Assembly (NCBI GenBank): GCA_024763015.1 | Contig: JANTGO010000002.1 | Span: 1 to 39,713 of the forward strand | Length of the DNA stretch: 39,713 nucleotides | Direction: 5' to 3' | From: Flavobacteriaceae bacterium | GTDB taxonomy: Bacteria; Bacteroidota; Bacteroidia; Flavobacteriales; Flavobacteriaceae | In this document: piece after piece, positions 1 to 9,805 of the stretch | Layout of the letters: every line of letters starts with the position of its first letter | Numbering within the stretch: position 1 is the first letter of the stretch | Position numbers and translations under genes: made by a program | Notes under the pieces: generated by a model | Databases searched by the model: none | Seen by the model: only the letters and a program-made list of their open reading frames with translations | Told to the model about the DNA's origin: nothing

Positions 1-1
1 A

Positions 2-1441
2 CTATTAATATTCTTATTTGCAAGCCTTCTGTTTTCTTGCAAAAATACAAATCAAAAAGTTGATAACAAGCGGGTTGACAAGCCCTTGGAGTTGTCTCAA
101 AAAAAACCGGTTGCAACCGATAGTCTTTATGAACAAGCTGTTATTTACGAAGCAAATATCCGTCAATACTCACCCGAAGGAACTTTTAATGCATTTGCCA
201 AAGATATTCCGGAACTAAAAAAACTGGGCGTAAAAATATTATGGGTCATGCCTATTTTTCCGATTTCAGAAGTTAAAAGAAAAGCAACAGGTGACCAATT
301 TACATCGCAGATAAAAGATTCCTTAGAACAAAAAAAATATCTTGGAAGTCCTTATGCAGTAGCGGACTACACCAAAGTCAATCCGGATTTTGGAAACTTG
401 GATGATTTAAAAAAATTAATTGAAACAGCTCATAACAATGGCATGTTGGTGATTTTGGATTGGGTGGCAAATCATACCGGCTGGGATCATCCTTGGATTG
501 CTTCGCATCCTGAATATTACACCAAAAATAAAGAAGGTAAAATAACCGATCCGCTCAATGATGACGGTTCGTCAAAAGGATGGCAAGACGTAGCCGACCT
601 TAATTATGATAACGCCGGTTTGCACAAAGCAATGATCCACGATATGAAATATTGGCTAACCACTGCCGGTGTTGACGGATTTAGATGTGATGTTGCCGGA
701 GAAGTGCCCGTCTCATTTTGGCAAGAAGCCATTCCCAAATTGCGCAAAGTAAAACCCATATTTATGCTAGCGGAAGCTTGGGAGCCCACTTTGCTCAAAG
801 ATCATTTGTTTGATATGTGTTATGGCTGGGAATCGCATTTTTTAATGGCAGATATCGCTAAGGGAAAGAAAAATGTAAACGACTGGGACCGATACATTAA
901 AAAAATAGACACGATGTATGAGCCCGATGATATTATTATGAACTTTACCGAAAATCACGATGAAAATTCTTGGAAAGGAACGGTCAAAGAAACCTTTGGA
1001 GATGCCGCAGAGGTAATGGCTGTTTTGACCTATATGTCCAAAGGTATGCCATTGATTTATAGTGGACAGGAATATGGTTTAAACCATAAATTAAAGTTTT
1101 TTGAAAAAGACAGTATTCCCAAAACTAAAGGAAAATGCTTTGATTTGTATCAAAAATTAGGAAAATTAAAGCAGAAAAATGTCGCTTTAAATGGTGGTAA
1201 ACATCCTGCTGATTATCAAAGAATTAAAACAAGCGATGATAAGAATATCCTCGCTTTTAAACGTCAGAAAAAGGGGCAGACCATATTGTTTATAGCGAAC
1301 CTATCCAATCAGGCAAAAAGTTTTAAAATTTCCGATGAAGCTTCTTATCAAGATGTTATGCTTCATCAACCGATTGAAATAAATAAAGACAAAGAAATCA
1401 GTTTGCCAAAATGGGCTTATAGAATTTTACTAAAAAAATAA
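2..1441 (+). CDS. GH13 alpha-amylase family glycosidase, lipoprotein (5' truncated by window edge)
   Basis: Frame is open upstream of the listed ATG at 86 and reads LLIFLFASLLFSCKNTNQK (lipobox LFSC). GH13 motifs VILDWVANHT, GFRCDVA, MLAEAWE, FTENHDE. Confidence 0.88.
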   Translation, partial: LLIFLFASLLFSCKNTNQKVDNKRVDKPLELSQKKPVATDSLYEQAVIYEANIRQYSPEGTFNAFAKDIPELKKLGVKILWVMPIFPISEVKRKATGDQFTSQIKDSLEQKKYLGSPYAVADYTKVNPDFGNLDDLKKLIETAHNNGMLVILDWVANHTGWDHPWIASHPEYYTKNKEGKITDPLNDDGSSKGWQDVADLNYDNAGLHKAMIHDMKYWLTTAGVDGFRCDVAGEVPVSFWQEAIPKLRKVKPIFMLAEAWEPTLLKDHLFDMCYGWESHFLMADIAKGKKNVNDWDRYIKKIDTMYEPDDIIMNFTENHDENSWKGTVKETFGDAAEVMAVLTYMSKGMPLIYSGQEYGLNHKLKFFEKDSIPKTKGKCFDLYQKLGKLKQKNVALNGGKHPADYQRIKTSDDKNILAFKRQKKGQTILFIANLSNQAKSFKISDEASYQDVMLHQPIEINKDKEISLPKWAYRILLKK

Positions 1442-1444
1442 AAA

Positions 1445-2293
1445 ATGATATTAATTGCTGATGGTGGTTCAACCAAAGTAGATTGGATTGCTCTTGATGA
1501 CGATAAGAAAGAGGCTTTTAGAACGCGTACCAGAGGATTGAATCCTGCCATTCTCACCGAGCAGGAATTGTATGACCGAATCAATCATAATTTTGAATTG
1601 ACACGTTTTAAAGATCAAATATACAAAATATATTTTTACGGAGCAGGTTGTGGTACAGATAAAGCAAATCATAAATTGAAAAATGTATTTGAACAAATAT
1701 TTTCAAAAGCAAAAGTAGTTGTAAAGGAAGATATGCTAGCAGCGGTTTATGCAGCGTCAGCAGGTAAGGAAGCGATTGTGTGTATCTTGGGAACCGGCTC
1801 AAATTCTTGCTATTACGATGGGAAAGAGATGCATCAAAATGTTGTTTCGTTGGGCTATATTTTAATGGATGAAGCCAGTGGAAATTATTTTGGAAAACGA
1901 TTGTTGCAAGATTACTATTATAAAAAGATTCCAGATGAAATAGCCAAAAGTTTTGAAGAAAACTACCAAGTAAATCCCGACGAAATTAAAAGAAATTTAT
2001 ACCAAGAGGATAGTCCGAATGCTTATTTGGGACAATTTGCCGAATTTATGTTTAAACACAAAGAAAGTGATTACATACACGACTTGATAAAAAGTGGTTT
2101 TTCAGAGTTTTTTGAAAAGAGGGTATTGCCATACAATAAACCCAATGTACCGATATATTTCATAGGCTCAATCGCTTATTTTTTTGAGGATATTTTAGAA
2201 GAAGTTGCGCAGAAATATAAATTACAAATAGCCGGAGTGATTCGGCGTCCTATCAATAATTTGATAAGGTATCACCAACAAAAAATGGGTTAA
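1445..2293 (+). CDS. BadF/BadG/BcrA-type ATPase, N-acetylglucosamine kinase-like
   Basis: N-terminal MILIADGGSTKVDW phosphate-binding motif, VCILGTGSNS, MDEASGNYFGK; 282 aa. Confidence 0.82.
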   Translation: MILIADGGSTKVDWIALDDDKKEAFRTRTRGLNPAILTEQELYDRINHNFELTRFKDQIYKIYFYGAGCGTDKANHKLKNVFEQIFSKAKVVVKEDMLAAVYAASAGKEAIVCILGTGSNSCYYDGKEMHQNVVSLGYILMDEASGNYFGKRLLQDYYYKKIPDEIAKSFEENYQVNPDEIKRNLYQEDSPNAYLGQFAEFMFKHKESDYIHDLIKSGFSEFFEKRVLPYNKPNVPIYFIGSIAYFFEDILEEVAQKYKLQIAGVIRRPINNLIRYHQQKMG

Positions 2294-2778
2294 TCCGGTA
2301 GTTTTTTGGTCATATCTTTACCCAATATCAACATAGGGGCAGATACCCCAACCGTAATGGCAAATAAGATAAATATGGTCATAAAGCCATTAGAAAATAT
2401 ATGATTTAACATGTTTTGTTGTTGGGTATCAAGTGTATTTGTCAGCGTGAAGTTTCTAATGCCCAGTATTGTTTTATAGGCAAAATATCCGGGAATCATA
2501 GGTATAATGGCAGGAATCGAAAAAACGACAATAGGTTTGCGTACCCTTTTGGCAAATGGGATGCTAAGAAAACCTACCAATAACGAAGCAAAAAAAGTAG
2601 CCACCACAATACTATATTGATTTTGTAAGCTATAAAATTTTGTAAAACCTGCTATAAAGCCTAAAATAAAAACAGTAGGAATCAACCTTTTGGGAATATT
2701 AAAAAGAATACCAAAACCTAGTGCAGCGGTACCTGACCAAAAAGCATTTTCTAAAATACCGGTATAAATGATTTCCAT
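2290..2778 (-). CDS. Threonine/serine exporter family protein, ThrE C-terminal half (DUF3815-like)
   Basis: Hydrophobic 162 aa protein with PAIIPMIPGYFAYKTILG; adjacent to the DUF1212-type partner. Confidence 0.78.
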   Translation of the reverse strand: MEIIYTGILENAFWSGTAALGFGILFNIPKRLIPTVFILGFIAGFTKFYSLQNQYSIVVATFFASLLVGFLSIPFAKRVRKPIVVFSIPAIIPMIPGYFAYKTILGIRNFTLTNTLDTQQQNMLNHIFSNGFMTIFILFAITVGVSAPMLILGKDMTKKLPD

Positions 2779-2780
2779 AA

Positions 2781-3602
2781 TTATAAGGTGTTTAAATTGA
2801 ATAATAACATGGTGCTTATGATGCCTAGTCCAATCGATAAGACTAATAAGAATCCATTGATAAATCTTACCATTCCGTTTAAAATATGATTGTTTAAAAA
2901 ATCGTTAAAAGAATTTACCAACGCCAAACCCGGCACCAAAAACAAGACAGAAGTAGCCAAGGCAATTTCCGGATGTAATCCATAGTTAAAAATAACACCC
3001 AATCCGGCAATAGCAGAGGCGACAAAAGCGGCGAAATAGGTTCTAATATAAGCGTTTATATGAAATGAGTTAGCCAATTTAACACTAAGCATGCCGCCTA
3101 ATGTTGCAATAAATGCAATGAGCATATTCTTATAATCACCGCCAAACAAATTGGCAAAACCGGCATCAGCTAAGCTGACAGCTCCCAATATCAATATAAA
3201 AGGATAAGTATTTGTGTTTTTTATCTGTTCAACTCTACTTTTTATTTCATCGTAATCCCAATTTCTATCAAGTGCTTTCCAACTGGAAATACTAATTTCG
3301 GAAACAATCCAAAAATTGGCGTGATAAGCCGGTATTTGCGTCACAACAGTATAGGTATAATGAGTTTCTTTATCTAGTAAAGTCATAATGATTGATTTAT
3401 GACTAATCAAGGCATGTGATTCAAGATGCAATGCTTCGGCAAAACGATTTATGGTATCCACCACACGTTTGGTATTGGCGCCTGATTGCATCATTAGGGA
3501 GCAAATTTCTAAGAGTAAATCCACAGATAGTTTGATATTCGGATTTCTTTTGGCTTTCATATACTTTTCATATAAAATGCAATAATATGACACTTGATTC
3601 AT
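2781..3602 (-). CDS. Threonine/serine exporter family protein, ThrE N-terminal half (DUF1212-like)
   Basis: MQSGANTKRVVDTINRFAEALH motif followed by TM segments; 2 bp from the DUF3815-like ORF. Start may lie downstream of the listed ATG. Confidence 0.78.
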   Translation of the reverse strand: MNQVSYYCILYEKYMKAKRNPNIKLSVDLLLEICSLMMQSGANTKRVVDTINRFAEALHLESHALISHKSIIMTLLDKETHYTYTVVTQIPAYHANFWIVSEISISSWKALDRNWDYDEIKSRVEQIKNTNTYPFILILGAVSLADAGFANLFGGDYKNMLIAFIATLGGMLSVKLANSFHINAYIRTYFAAFVASAIAGLGVIFNYGLHPEIALATSVLFLVPGLALVNSFNDFLNNHILNGMVRFINGFLLVLSIGLGIISTMLLFNLNTL

Positions 3603-3767
3603 CTGACAATGACTATCATCAATTTTTTAAGATAATTTTGAGACACAAAATGTCATTTATTCTTTCTTAGAAGACGTTAAATTGGAATTTCCTGACAATT
3701 TACATTTATTTAAGGAATAATAAGTTTTATTTTCGCTAAAAATATCTAAATAAAAATATATACTCTT

Positions 3768-4589
3768 ATGAATAAAATTGTTTTTAAGGAGTTTCTTTCA
3801 GAAAATGTAGCAAGAATCGTGGTAGATGCCCCTGAGATTGCTAAATCGAGGAAACCCGGTCACTTTGTGATTATAAAAATAGGTAAGAAAGGGGAGCGTA
3901 TCCCCTTAACCATTGCTGATGCTGACGAAAAGGCAGGCACAATTACATTAATTGTTCAAAAGGTAGGGGTTACCTCTGCAAAATTAATAGCCTTGAATGT
4001 GGGTGATGAGATAACGGATTTATCCGGCCCCTTGGGAAAAGCTACAGACATTAAAAAAATTGGTACTATTTTATGTGCTGGTGGTGGTGTAGGTGTAGCG
4101 CCTTTGTTCCCAATAGTACAAGGATTTAAGCTTGCAGGAAATAGAGTGATTACCGTTTTGGCAGCTCGAAATAAAGATTTAATTATATTGGAAGACGAGA
4201 TGAAAAAATATTCCGATGAACTCATTATCATGACAGATGATGGATCATCCGGAAAAAAAGGACTGGTTACAGCCGGAATGGAAGAAGTAATTCAAAGAGA
4301 AAAAGTAGATGAAGCAATTGTTATTGGACCCGCAATTATGATGAAATACGGTGCGCTTACGACAAAAAAATATGATATTCCGACACAAGCCAGTCTTAAT
4401 ACGATTATGGTTGATGGTACCGGAATGTGTGGTGCTTGTAGGGTAACTGTTGGTGGTGAAACTAAATTCGTTTGTATAGACGGACCTGAATTTGATGCGC
4501 ATAAAGTAGATTTTGATCAAATGATGAAACGTTTGGGCGCTTATAGACAAGAAGAAGTGGAAGCATATGAAAATTATTTAAATTCTTAA
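3768..4589 (+). CDS. Sulfide/dihydroorotate-dehydrogenase-type FAD/NAD(P)-binding subunit (NfnA/SudB-like)
   Basis: RxPLTIAD-type FAD site (RIPLTIADAD), AGGGVGVAPLFPI, C-terminal cluster DGTGMCGACRVTVGGETKFVCIDGPEFD. Confidence 0.88.
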   Translation: MNKIVFKEFLSENVARIVVDAPEIAKSRKPGHFVIIKIGKKGERIPLTIADADEKAGTITLIVQKVGVTSAKLIALNVGDEITDLSGPLGKATDIKKIGTILCAGGGVGVAPLFPIVQGFKLAGNRVITVLAARNKDLIILEDEMKKYSDELIIMTDDGSSGKKGLVTAGMEEVIQREKVDEAIVIGPAIMMKYGALTTKKYDIPTQASLNTIMVDGTGMCGACRVTVGGETKFVCIDGPEFDAHKVDFDQMMKRLGAYRQEEVEAYENYLNS

Positions 4590-4594
4590 CAGTC

Positions 4595-6079
4595 ATGAAA
4601 AATATTGCAGATTATTTAAAAGAAGAAAGAAAACAAGAATGGCGCGCCGAATTAAGAAAGAAAGTTAAAGCCAAAGAAAGAACCTCCCGTGAGCGTACAC
4701 AAATGCCGGAGTTTGATCCTGAAGAAAGAAGTCATAATTATGAAGAAGTAAACCTTGGATTTGATGAAGAACAAGCTTTATTTGAAGCAACTCGTTGTTT
4801 AGATTGTCCTGACCCAACTTGTATTTCAGGTTGTCCTGTAGGGATTAATATTCCTAAATTTATCAAGAAAATAGAAGCCAATGACTACTTGGGTGCTGCC
4901 GGTGTATTAAAAGAAACTAATGCTTTACCCGCCGTTTGTGGTCGTGTGTGTCCACAAGAAAAACAATGTGAATTAAATTGTTTCTACACGATAAAATTAC
5001 ACAAACCGGCTATTCCTATTGGAAGTTTAGAACGTTTTGCAGCGGATTATGAACGTAATTCAGGCCAAGTGGCTATTCCGGAGGTTGCTGAATCAAATGG
5101 TATAAAAGTGGCCATTGTTGGTTCCGGACCTTCAGGTTTAAGTGCTGCCGGAGATTTGGCTAAAATGGGTTATGATGTAACTGTTTTTGAAGCATTACAC
5201 GAGATTGGTGGTGTGCTTAAATATGGTATTCCAGAATTCCGTTTACCCAATGAGATAGTCGATGTTGAGATAGAAGTTATGCGTAAAATGGGTGTTAAAT
5301 TTAGAACCAATTTTATCGTAGGAAGAACAGCATCTTTTGACCAATTAAGAGCAGAGGGTTTCCAAGCATTTTTCATTGGAAGCGGGGCAGGATTACCTAA
5401 ATTTATGAATATCCCCGGAGAGAATTTTAACGGTATAATGTCTGCCAACGAGTATTTGACACGCGTAAATCTTATGCATGCAGCTCATGAGGATTATGAT
5501 ACGCCTGTTTTATTCGGTAAAAACGTTGCTATTATCGGTGGTGGTAATACAGCAATGGATTCTGTACGTACTGCAAAACGTTTGGGCGCCGAACGCGCTA
5601 TGATTATTTATCGTCGTTCAAGAGAAGAGATGCCGGCACGTGTTGAAGAAGTACATCATGCTTTGGCAGAAGGAATCGAGTTTTTAAACTTGAATAATCC
5701 TATAGAATATTTTGCAGACGAAAATGGTCGTGTAAATAAAATGAGATTACAAAAAATGGAATTGGGCGAGCCGGATGCTTCCGGTAGAAGACGTCCTGTA
5801 CCTATTGTAGGATCAGAATATGATGTGGATGTAGAATTGGTCATTGTGGCAGTTGGTACATCGCCCAATCCATTATTGGCTCAAGTGATGCCCGAAATAG
5901 AAGTTACTTCTTGGGGAACTTTTAAAGTAAACAAAGAGACCATGCAAACTTCAGTTCCTGATATATTTGCAGGCGGCGATATCGTTCGTGGTGGCGCTAC
6001 GGTCATTCTTGCAATGGGTGACGGACGTAAAGCTGCGGTAGGAATCGATCAATACATAAAAGAAAAAGTGAAAAAATAA
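4595..6079 (+). CDS. NADPH-dependent glutamate synthase small-subunit-like oxidoreductase (NfnB/SudA-like)
   Basis: N-terminal Cys cluster CLDCPDPTCISGCPV...CGRVCPQEKQCELNC, two Rossmann motifs (VAIVGSGPSGLSAAGDL; VAIIGGGNTAMDSVRTA); 5 bp after partner gene. Confidence 0.9.
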   Translation: MKNIADYLKEERKQEWRAELRKKVKAKERTSRERTQMPEFDPEERSHNYEEVNLGFDEEQALFEATRCLDCPDPTCISGCPVGINIPKFIKKIEANDYLGAAGVLKETNALPAVCGRVCPQEKQCELNCFYTIKLHKPAIPIGSLERFAADYERNSGQVAIPEVAESNGIKVAIVGSGPSGLSAAGDLAKMGYDVTVFEALHEIGGVLKYGIPEFRLPNEIVDVEIEVMRKMGVKFRTNFIVGRTASFDQLRAEGFQAFFIGSGAGLPKFMNIPGENFNGIMSANEYLTRVNLMHAAHEDYDTPVLFGKNVAIIGGGNTAMDSVRTAKRLGAERAMIIYRRSREEMPARVEEVHHALAEGIEFLNLNNPIEYFADENGRVNKMRLQKMELGEPDASGRRRPVPIVGSEYDVDVELVIVAVGTSPNPLLAQVMPEIEVTSWGTFKVNKETMQTSVPDIFAGGDIVRGGATVILAMGDGRKAAVGIDQYIKEKVKK

Positions 6080-6097
6080 GGTTTAGAATAAATATAA

Positions 6098-6149
6098 AAA
6101 CAAGCTATAAAATGATGATTAGTAAAATTGTAGTTTTATAGTTTGTTTT
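6098..6149 (+). terminator. Putative terminator/hairpin after NfnB-like gene
   Basis: AAACAAGCTATAAAA ... TTTTATAGTTTGTTTT inverted repeat with T-rich 3' side. Confidence 0.5.
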
Positions 6150-6204
6150 GGTTTATTTTTACTTTTAACTAAAGAATATTAACCAATATTTAAAATGAAA
6201 TAAA

Positions 6205-7884
6205 ATGAAAAATAGTGGCTGGGGAAAAATAATTCCAATAGTAATTTTACCTTTGAGTATAATTCTATATATTGTTTTTACCTATAACAGCGATGTTGAT
6301 AGAGATTACTTAGCATCGTCAAAAATTGAGATCAAACATGATTCAATTCCGGTAGATCATTCTAAATTTGAGATTCTCCAAAAGGATTTTAAAACGGGAC
6401 CTGAAGTGACAGAAGCTTGTTTATCCTGTCATAATGGACGAGGAAAAGAATTTATGAAAACAGAACATTGGAAATGGCACAAAGTTGATTCTATTCCCGG
6501 TCGTGGCAATTTTGATTTAGGAAAGAAAAATATACTGAACAATTTTTGTATTGGTGTAAATTCCAATGAACAGTTGTGCTCTATGTGTCATGCCGGTTAT
6601 GGTTATGGCGATAAGAATTTTGATTTTAACAATCAGAATAATATAGATTGTTTAATTTGTCATGATGGTACTAAAAAATATAAAAAATCTAATCCTTGTA
6701 AGGGGCCAAATCTGCCGGGTGCAGGCGCGCCTGATATACATGTAGATTTAAAAGCAGTAGCACAAAGTGTGCAATTGCCAAAAAGAAATAATTGTGGAAG
6801 TTGTCATTTCACCGGTGGAGGTGGAAATAATGTAAAACACGGCGATTTAGAAATGGGTTTGCTTAGTGCGCATACAGGATTAAATGGCGATATAGACGTG
6901 CATATGGGTGTTGGAAAAGACGGGCAAAATATGCAGTGTACAGATTGTCACAAAACCCACAATCACCAAATAAGCGGACAATTATATTCTGTGTCTTCTT
7001 CTAATAAGAATAAAGCAACTTGTGTAGAATGTCATACCGGCAAACCACATAAAAGTGAGTTGTTAAACGAGCATTTTAAAACAGTTGCCTGTCAAACTTG
7101 TCATATCACGGAATATGCAAAAATACATCCTACTAAAATTATTTGGGACTGGTCAACAGCTGCTAAAATGGATAAAAACGGAAAGCCTATTTTTGCAAAA
7201 AAATTACCCGGAAATACCTACACATTTGATGGTAAAACTTATACGGATGTAGAATTGGAATATGATTCCAGACACGGTACAGCTGTATTAAAAAAAGATG
7301 TTAAACCTGAATATATTTGGTTTAATGGCACGGCCAATCACCAGTTAATTACCGACAAGATAAAAGACACATTACATCCATTGGTACTCAATCCGTTGTT
7401 TGGATCGTACAAAGACAATTATATGCCTGCAGATTCATTACATCCTTCTAAAATATGGCCGGTTAAAATCATGAGAGGTAAACAACCTTATGATAAGGAA
7501 AATATGACTTTGGTACAGCCAAAATTAGCGGGTAGAATTAAGGGAAGCAATGCTTTATGGGCTGATTATGATTGGCAAGCGTCTATTAAAGCAGGAATGG
7601 ATTATCTCGATTTACCTTATAGTGGTAAATATGGTTTCATTGAAACGCAAAGTATGTGGCCTTTAAATCATGAGGTATCAGAATCAACAAAAGCTTTAAG
7701 TTGTACAGAATGTCATAATTCAACGGATAGTAGGTTAAAAAATCTTTCAGGATTTTATATGCCGGGTAGAGACCACAGTCCTTGGATAGAATATACTGGA
7801 TGGATATTTTTGGTTTTGGTATTATTGGGTGTTACAGTTCATGGTGCCATCAGAATATTTAGTAATAAAAAAATGAAACATTAA
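6205..7884 (+). CDS. Octaheme c-type cytochrome, tetrathionate reductase (OTR) family, membrane anchored
   Basis: Eight CxxCH motifs counted: CLSCH, CSMCH, CLICH, CGSCH, CTDCH, CVECH, CQTCH, CTECH. N-terminal signal/TM and C-terminal TM (WIFLVLVLLGVTVHGAIRIF). Confidence 0.88.
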   Translation: MKNSGWGKIIPIVILPLSIILYIVFTYNSDVDRDYLASSKIEIKHDSIPVDHSKFEILQKDFKTGPEVTEACLSCHNGRGKEFMKTEHWKWHKVDSIPGRGNFDLGKKNILNNFCIGVNSNEQLCSMCHAGYGYGDKNFDFNNQNNIDCLICHDGTKKYKKSNPCKGPNLPGAGAPDIHVDLKAVAQSVQLPKRNNCGSCHFTGGGGNNVKHGDLEMGLLSAHTGLNGDIDVHMGVGKDGQNMQCTDCHKTHNHQISGQLYSVSSSNKNKATCVECHTGKPHKSELLNEHFKTVACQTCHITEYAKIHPTKIIWDWSTAAKMDKNGKPIFAKKLPGNTYTFDGKTYTDVELEYDSRHGTAVLKKDVKPEYIWFNGTANHQLITDKIKDTLHPLVLNPLFGSYKDNYMPADSLHPSKIWPVKIMRGKQPYDKENMTLVQPKLAGRIKGSNALWADYDWQASIKAGMDYLDLPYSGKYGFIETQSMWPLNHEVSESTKALSCTECHNSTDSRLKNLSGFYMPGRDHSPWIEYTGWIFLVLVLLGVTVHGAIRIFSNKKMKH

Positions 7885-7896
7885 AATTAGATAATA

Positions 7897-9444
7897 ATGA
7901 AAAAAGTACAAATATATTCAGGATATGAACGTTTTTGGCATTGGACGCAAGCAACATTAATTTTGTTATTGGCTATGACCGGATTAGAAGTTCATGGAAC
8001 ATATCATTTATTAGGTTATGAGAATGCTGCTTTATTACACAAAAATCTTGCTTGGGCACTTTTAATATTGATTGTATTTACACAATTCTGGAATATCATT
8101 ACAGGTGAGTGGAGACAATACATCCCATCTACAAAAATGATGAAAGAGCAAATAGAATACTATATTACAGGTATATTTAAAAATGCACCCCACCCGACTA
8201 ATAAGACCGTATATAACAAGTTTAATCCGCTTCAGAGAATTACCTATTTAGGATTGCGTATTTTAGTGATTCCTGTAGTTGTATTAAGTGGAATAGTATA
8301 TATGTATTATTACGGTTTTTTAGAAGAAAACATGCATTTTCCTTTGGGTACAGTAGCTTATATTCACACCATTGGCGCATTTTTGTTGATTGGATTTGTT
8401 ATAGGACATGTATACTTGACCACAACCGGATTAAAACCACTCTCTGCCATTAAAGCAATGCTTACCGGTTGGGAAGAAATGTCTGACGAAGAAGCGCAAG
8501 TAGCATTAGAAGAAAATTTATTGGTGGCAATGGATAAAAGTAAGCAAACAATAGTCGATGCAGATGGAACGGAAGATCAAGATACAGAGAGAATGTTTGA
8601 AGAAGCTTATGAGGAAGCATCTGAAAAATTAGGCCTGGCTACCGGTGAAACTATTTTGCAGAATAAATTATCAGATTCAAATGTCGGTTATTTTAAAATC
8701 AATAAAGATGGTTATTATGAAGATGTAAACAATGTATGGCTAAATCTTTATAAATGTAAGGATAAATCAAAAATTATCGGCCAACATATGTCGCTTAATA
8801 GAAGTGAAGAAGGTAAGAAAAAAGTACAAAGATTATTTAATGATGTTTTAGCCGGAAAAGTTGTTACAGGAGAAAGGGTAGAGCGCCACTGTATGGACGG
8901 AACGATTGGTTATCATACAATTTCGGCCAAAGCCTATAAAGACGACGAAGGCAAAGTTGCCGGTGTAGAAGGCTATATTATTGATATTACGCCTCAGGTT
9001 GAAGCTGAAAAAGATTTGGAAAACAAACTGAAATTACAGATAAAAAATGAGGAATTTTATAAAAAAATGATTGCCTCAAAAGACGTTGGTTATTATCGTA
9101 TTGATAAAAATGGGTTTATTCAAGATGTAAATGACACTTGGCTGAAGTTATATAAATATGATTCCAAAAAAGATGTAATAAATCAACATTATTCGTTGAG
9201 TAGAAGCAAAGAAGATTTCTTAGAGTTGAAAAAATCTGTTGATAAAGTATTAAAAGGTGAAACAATTCCTTTTGGAATTACCCGTAGACATTGTCATGAT
9301 GGAAGCATAGGATACCATGATATTACAATGACACCTGTGTATGAAGGTGATGAAATCGTTGGATTTGAAGGATTTATCGTTGACAAAACCGATAAAAAAT
9401 TAGCAGAAGAAGAACTTAAAAAAGAACGTTCAAAAAATGCGTAA
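7897..9444 (+). CDS. Cytochrome b561-type membrane domain fused to two PAS domains
   Basis: N-terminal YERFWHWTQATLILLLAMTGLEVHG, later GFVIGHVYLTTTG; C-terminal half has two homologous PAS units with xRHCxDGxIGYHxI; no kinase or GGDEF seen. Confidence 0.82.
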   Translation: MKKVQIYSGYERFWHWTQATLILLLAMTGLEVHGTYHLLGYENAALLHKNLAWALLILIVFTQFWNIITGEWRQYIPSTKMMKEQIEYYITGIFKNAPHPTNKTVYNKFNPLQRITYLGLRILVIPVVVLSGIVYMYYYGFLEENMHFPLGTVAYIHTIGAFLLIGFVIGHVYLTTTGLKPLSAIKAMLTGWEEMSDEEAQVALEENLLVAMDKSKQTIVDADGTEDQDTERMFEEAYEEASEKLGLATGETILQNKLSDSNVGYFKINKDGYYEDVNNVWLNLYKCKDKSKIIGQHMSLNRSEEGKKKVQRLFNDVLAGKVVTGERVERHCMDGTIGYHTISAKAYKDDEGKVAGVEGYIIDITPQVEAEKDLENKLKLQIKNEEFYKKMIASKDVGYYRIDKNGFIQDVNDTWLKLYKYDSKKDVINQHYSLSRSKEDFLELKKSVDKVLKGETIPFGITRRHCHDGSIGYHDITMTPVYEGDEIVGFEGFIVDKTDKKLAEEELKKERSKNA

Positions 9445-9475
9445 TTTTTAAGTAACTTTAAATACAATTTAGTGA

Positions 9476-9503
9476 GCCACTTGTTTTCAAGTGGCTTTTT
9501 TTT
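9476..9503 (+). terminator. Rho-independent terminator
   Basis: Perfect 8 bp stem GCCACTTG-TTTT-CAAGTGGC followed by TTTTTTTT. Confidence 0.88.
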
Positions 9504-9805
9504 TATGGCTATGTCTATATTTATTACTTTAAAAAGAATGTGCAATCTATTATTGTTTATTCATAGCGCTATAAATCAATTTGTTATAAAAAAATATATT
9601 AATATTATTACTTTGTGATATAAAAATTTACCTATCCATTTTAAGTAACAATTAATACTTATTTGAAAAAGCTCGAAAATATTAAACAGTAATATCTTAA
9701 AAGATTTAAAACTTATTGCAATATTTATGACGATTATCATTTATTATCTATTTGTATCAATGTATTTTTAACAAATGAAAATAATGAATATCTAAAATCA
9801 TTGAT

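Noticed and set aside
604-798. Numerous short ORFs antisense or out of frame to long genes (for example 604-798 -, 1469-1696 -, 4245-4550 -, 20652-20966 +, 38797-39102 +)
   Set aside because: They lie within strongly supported genes on another frame and have low-complexity translations with no family motifs.
2290-2293. 4-bp overlap of convergent stop codons (TTAA) between the kinase and ThrE-half genes
   Set aside because: Common compact convergent arrangement without functional implication.
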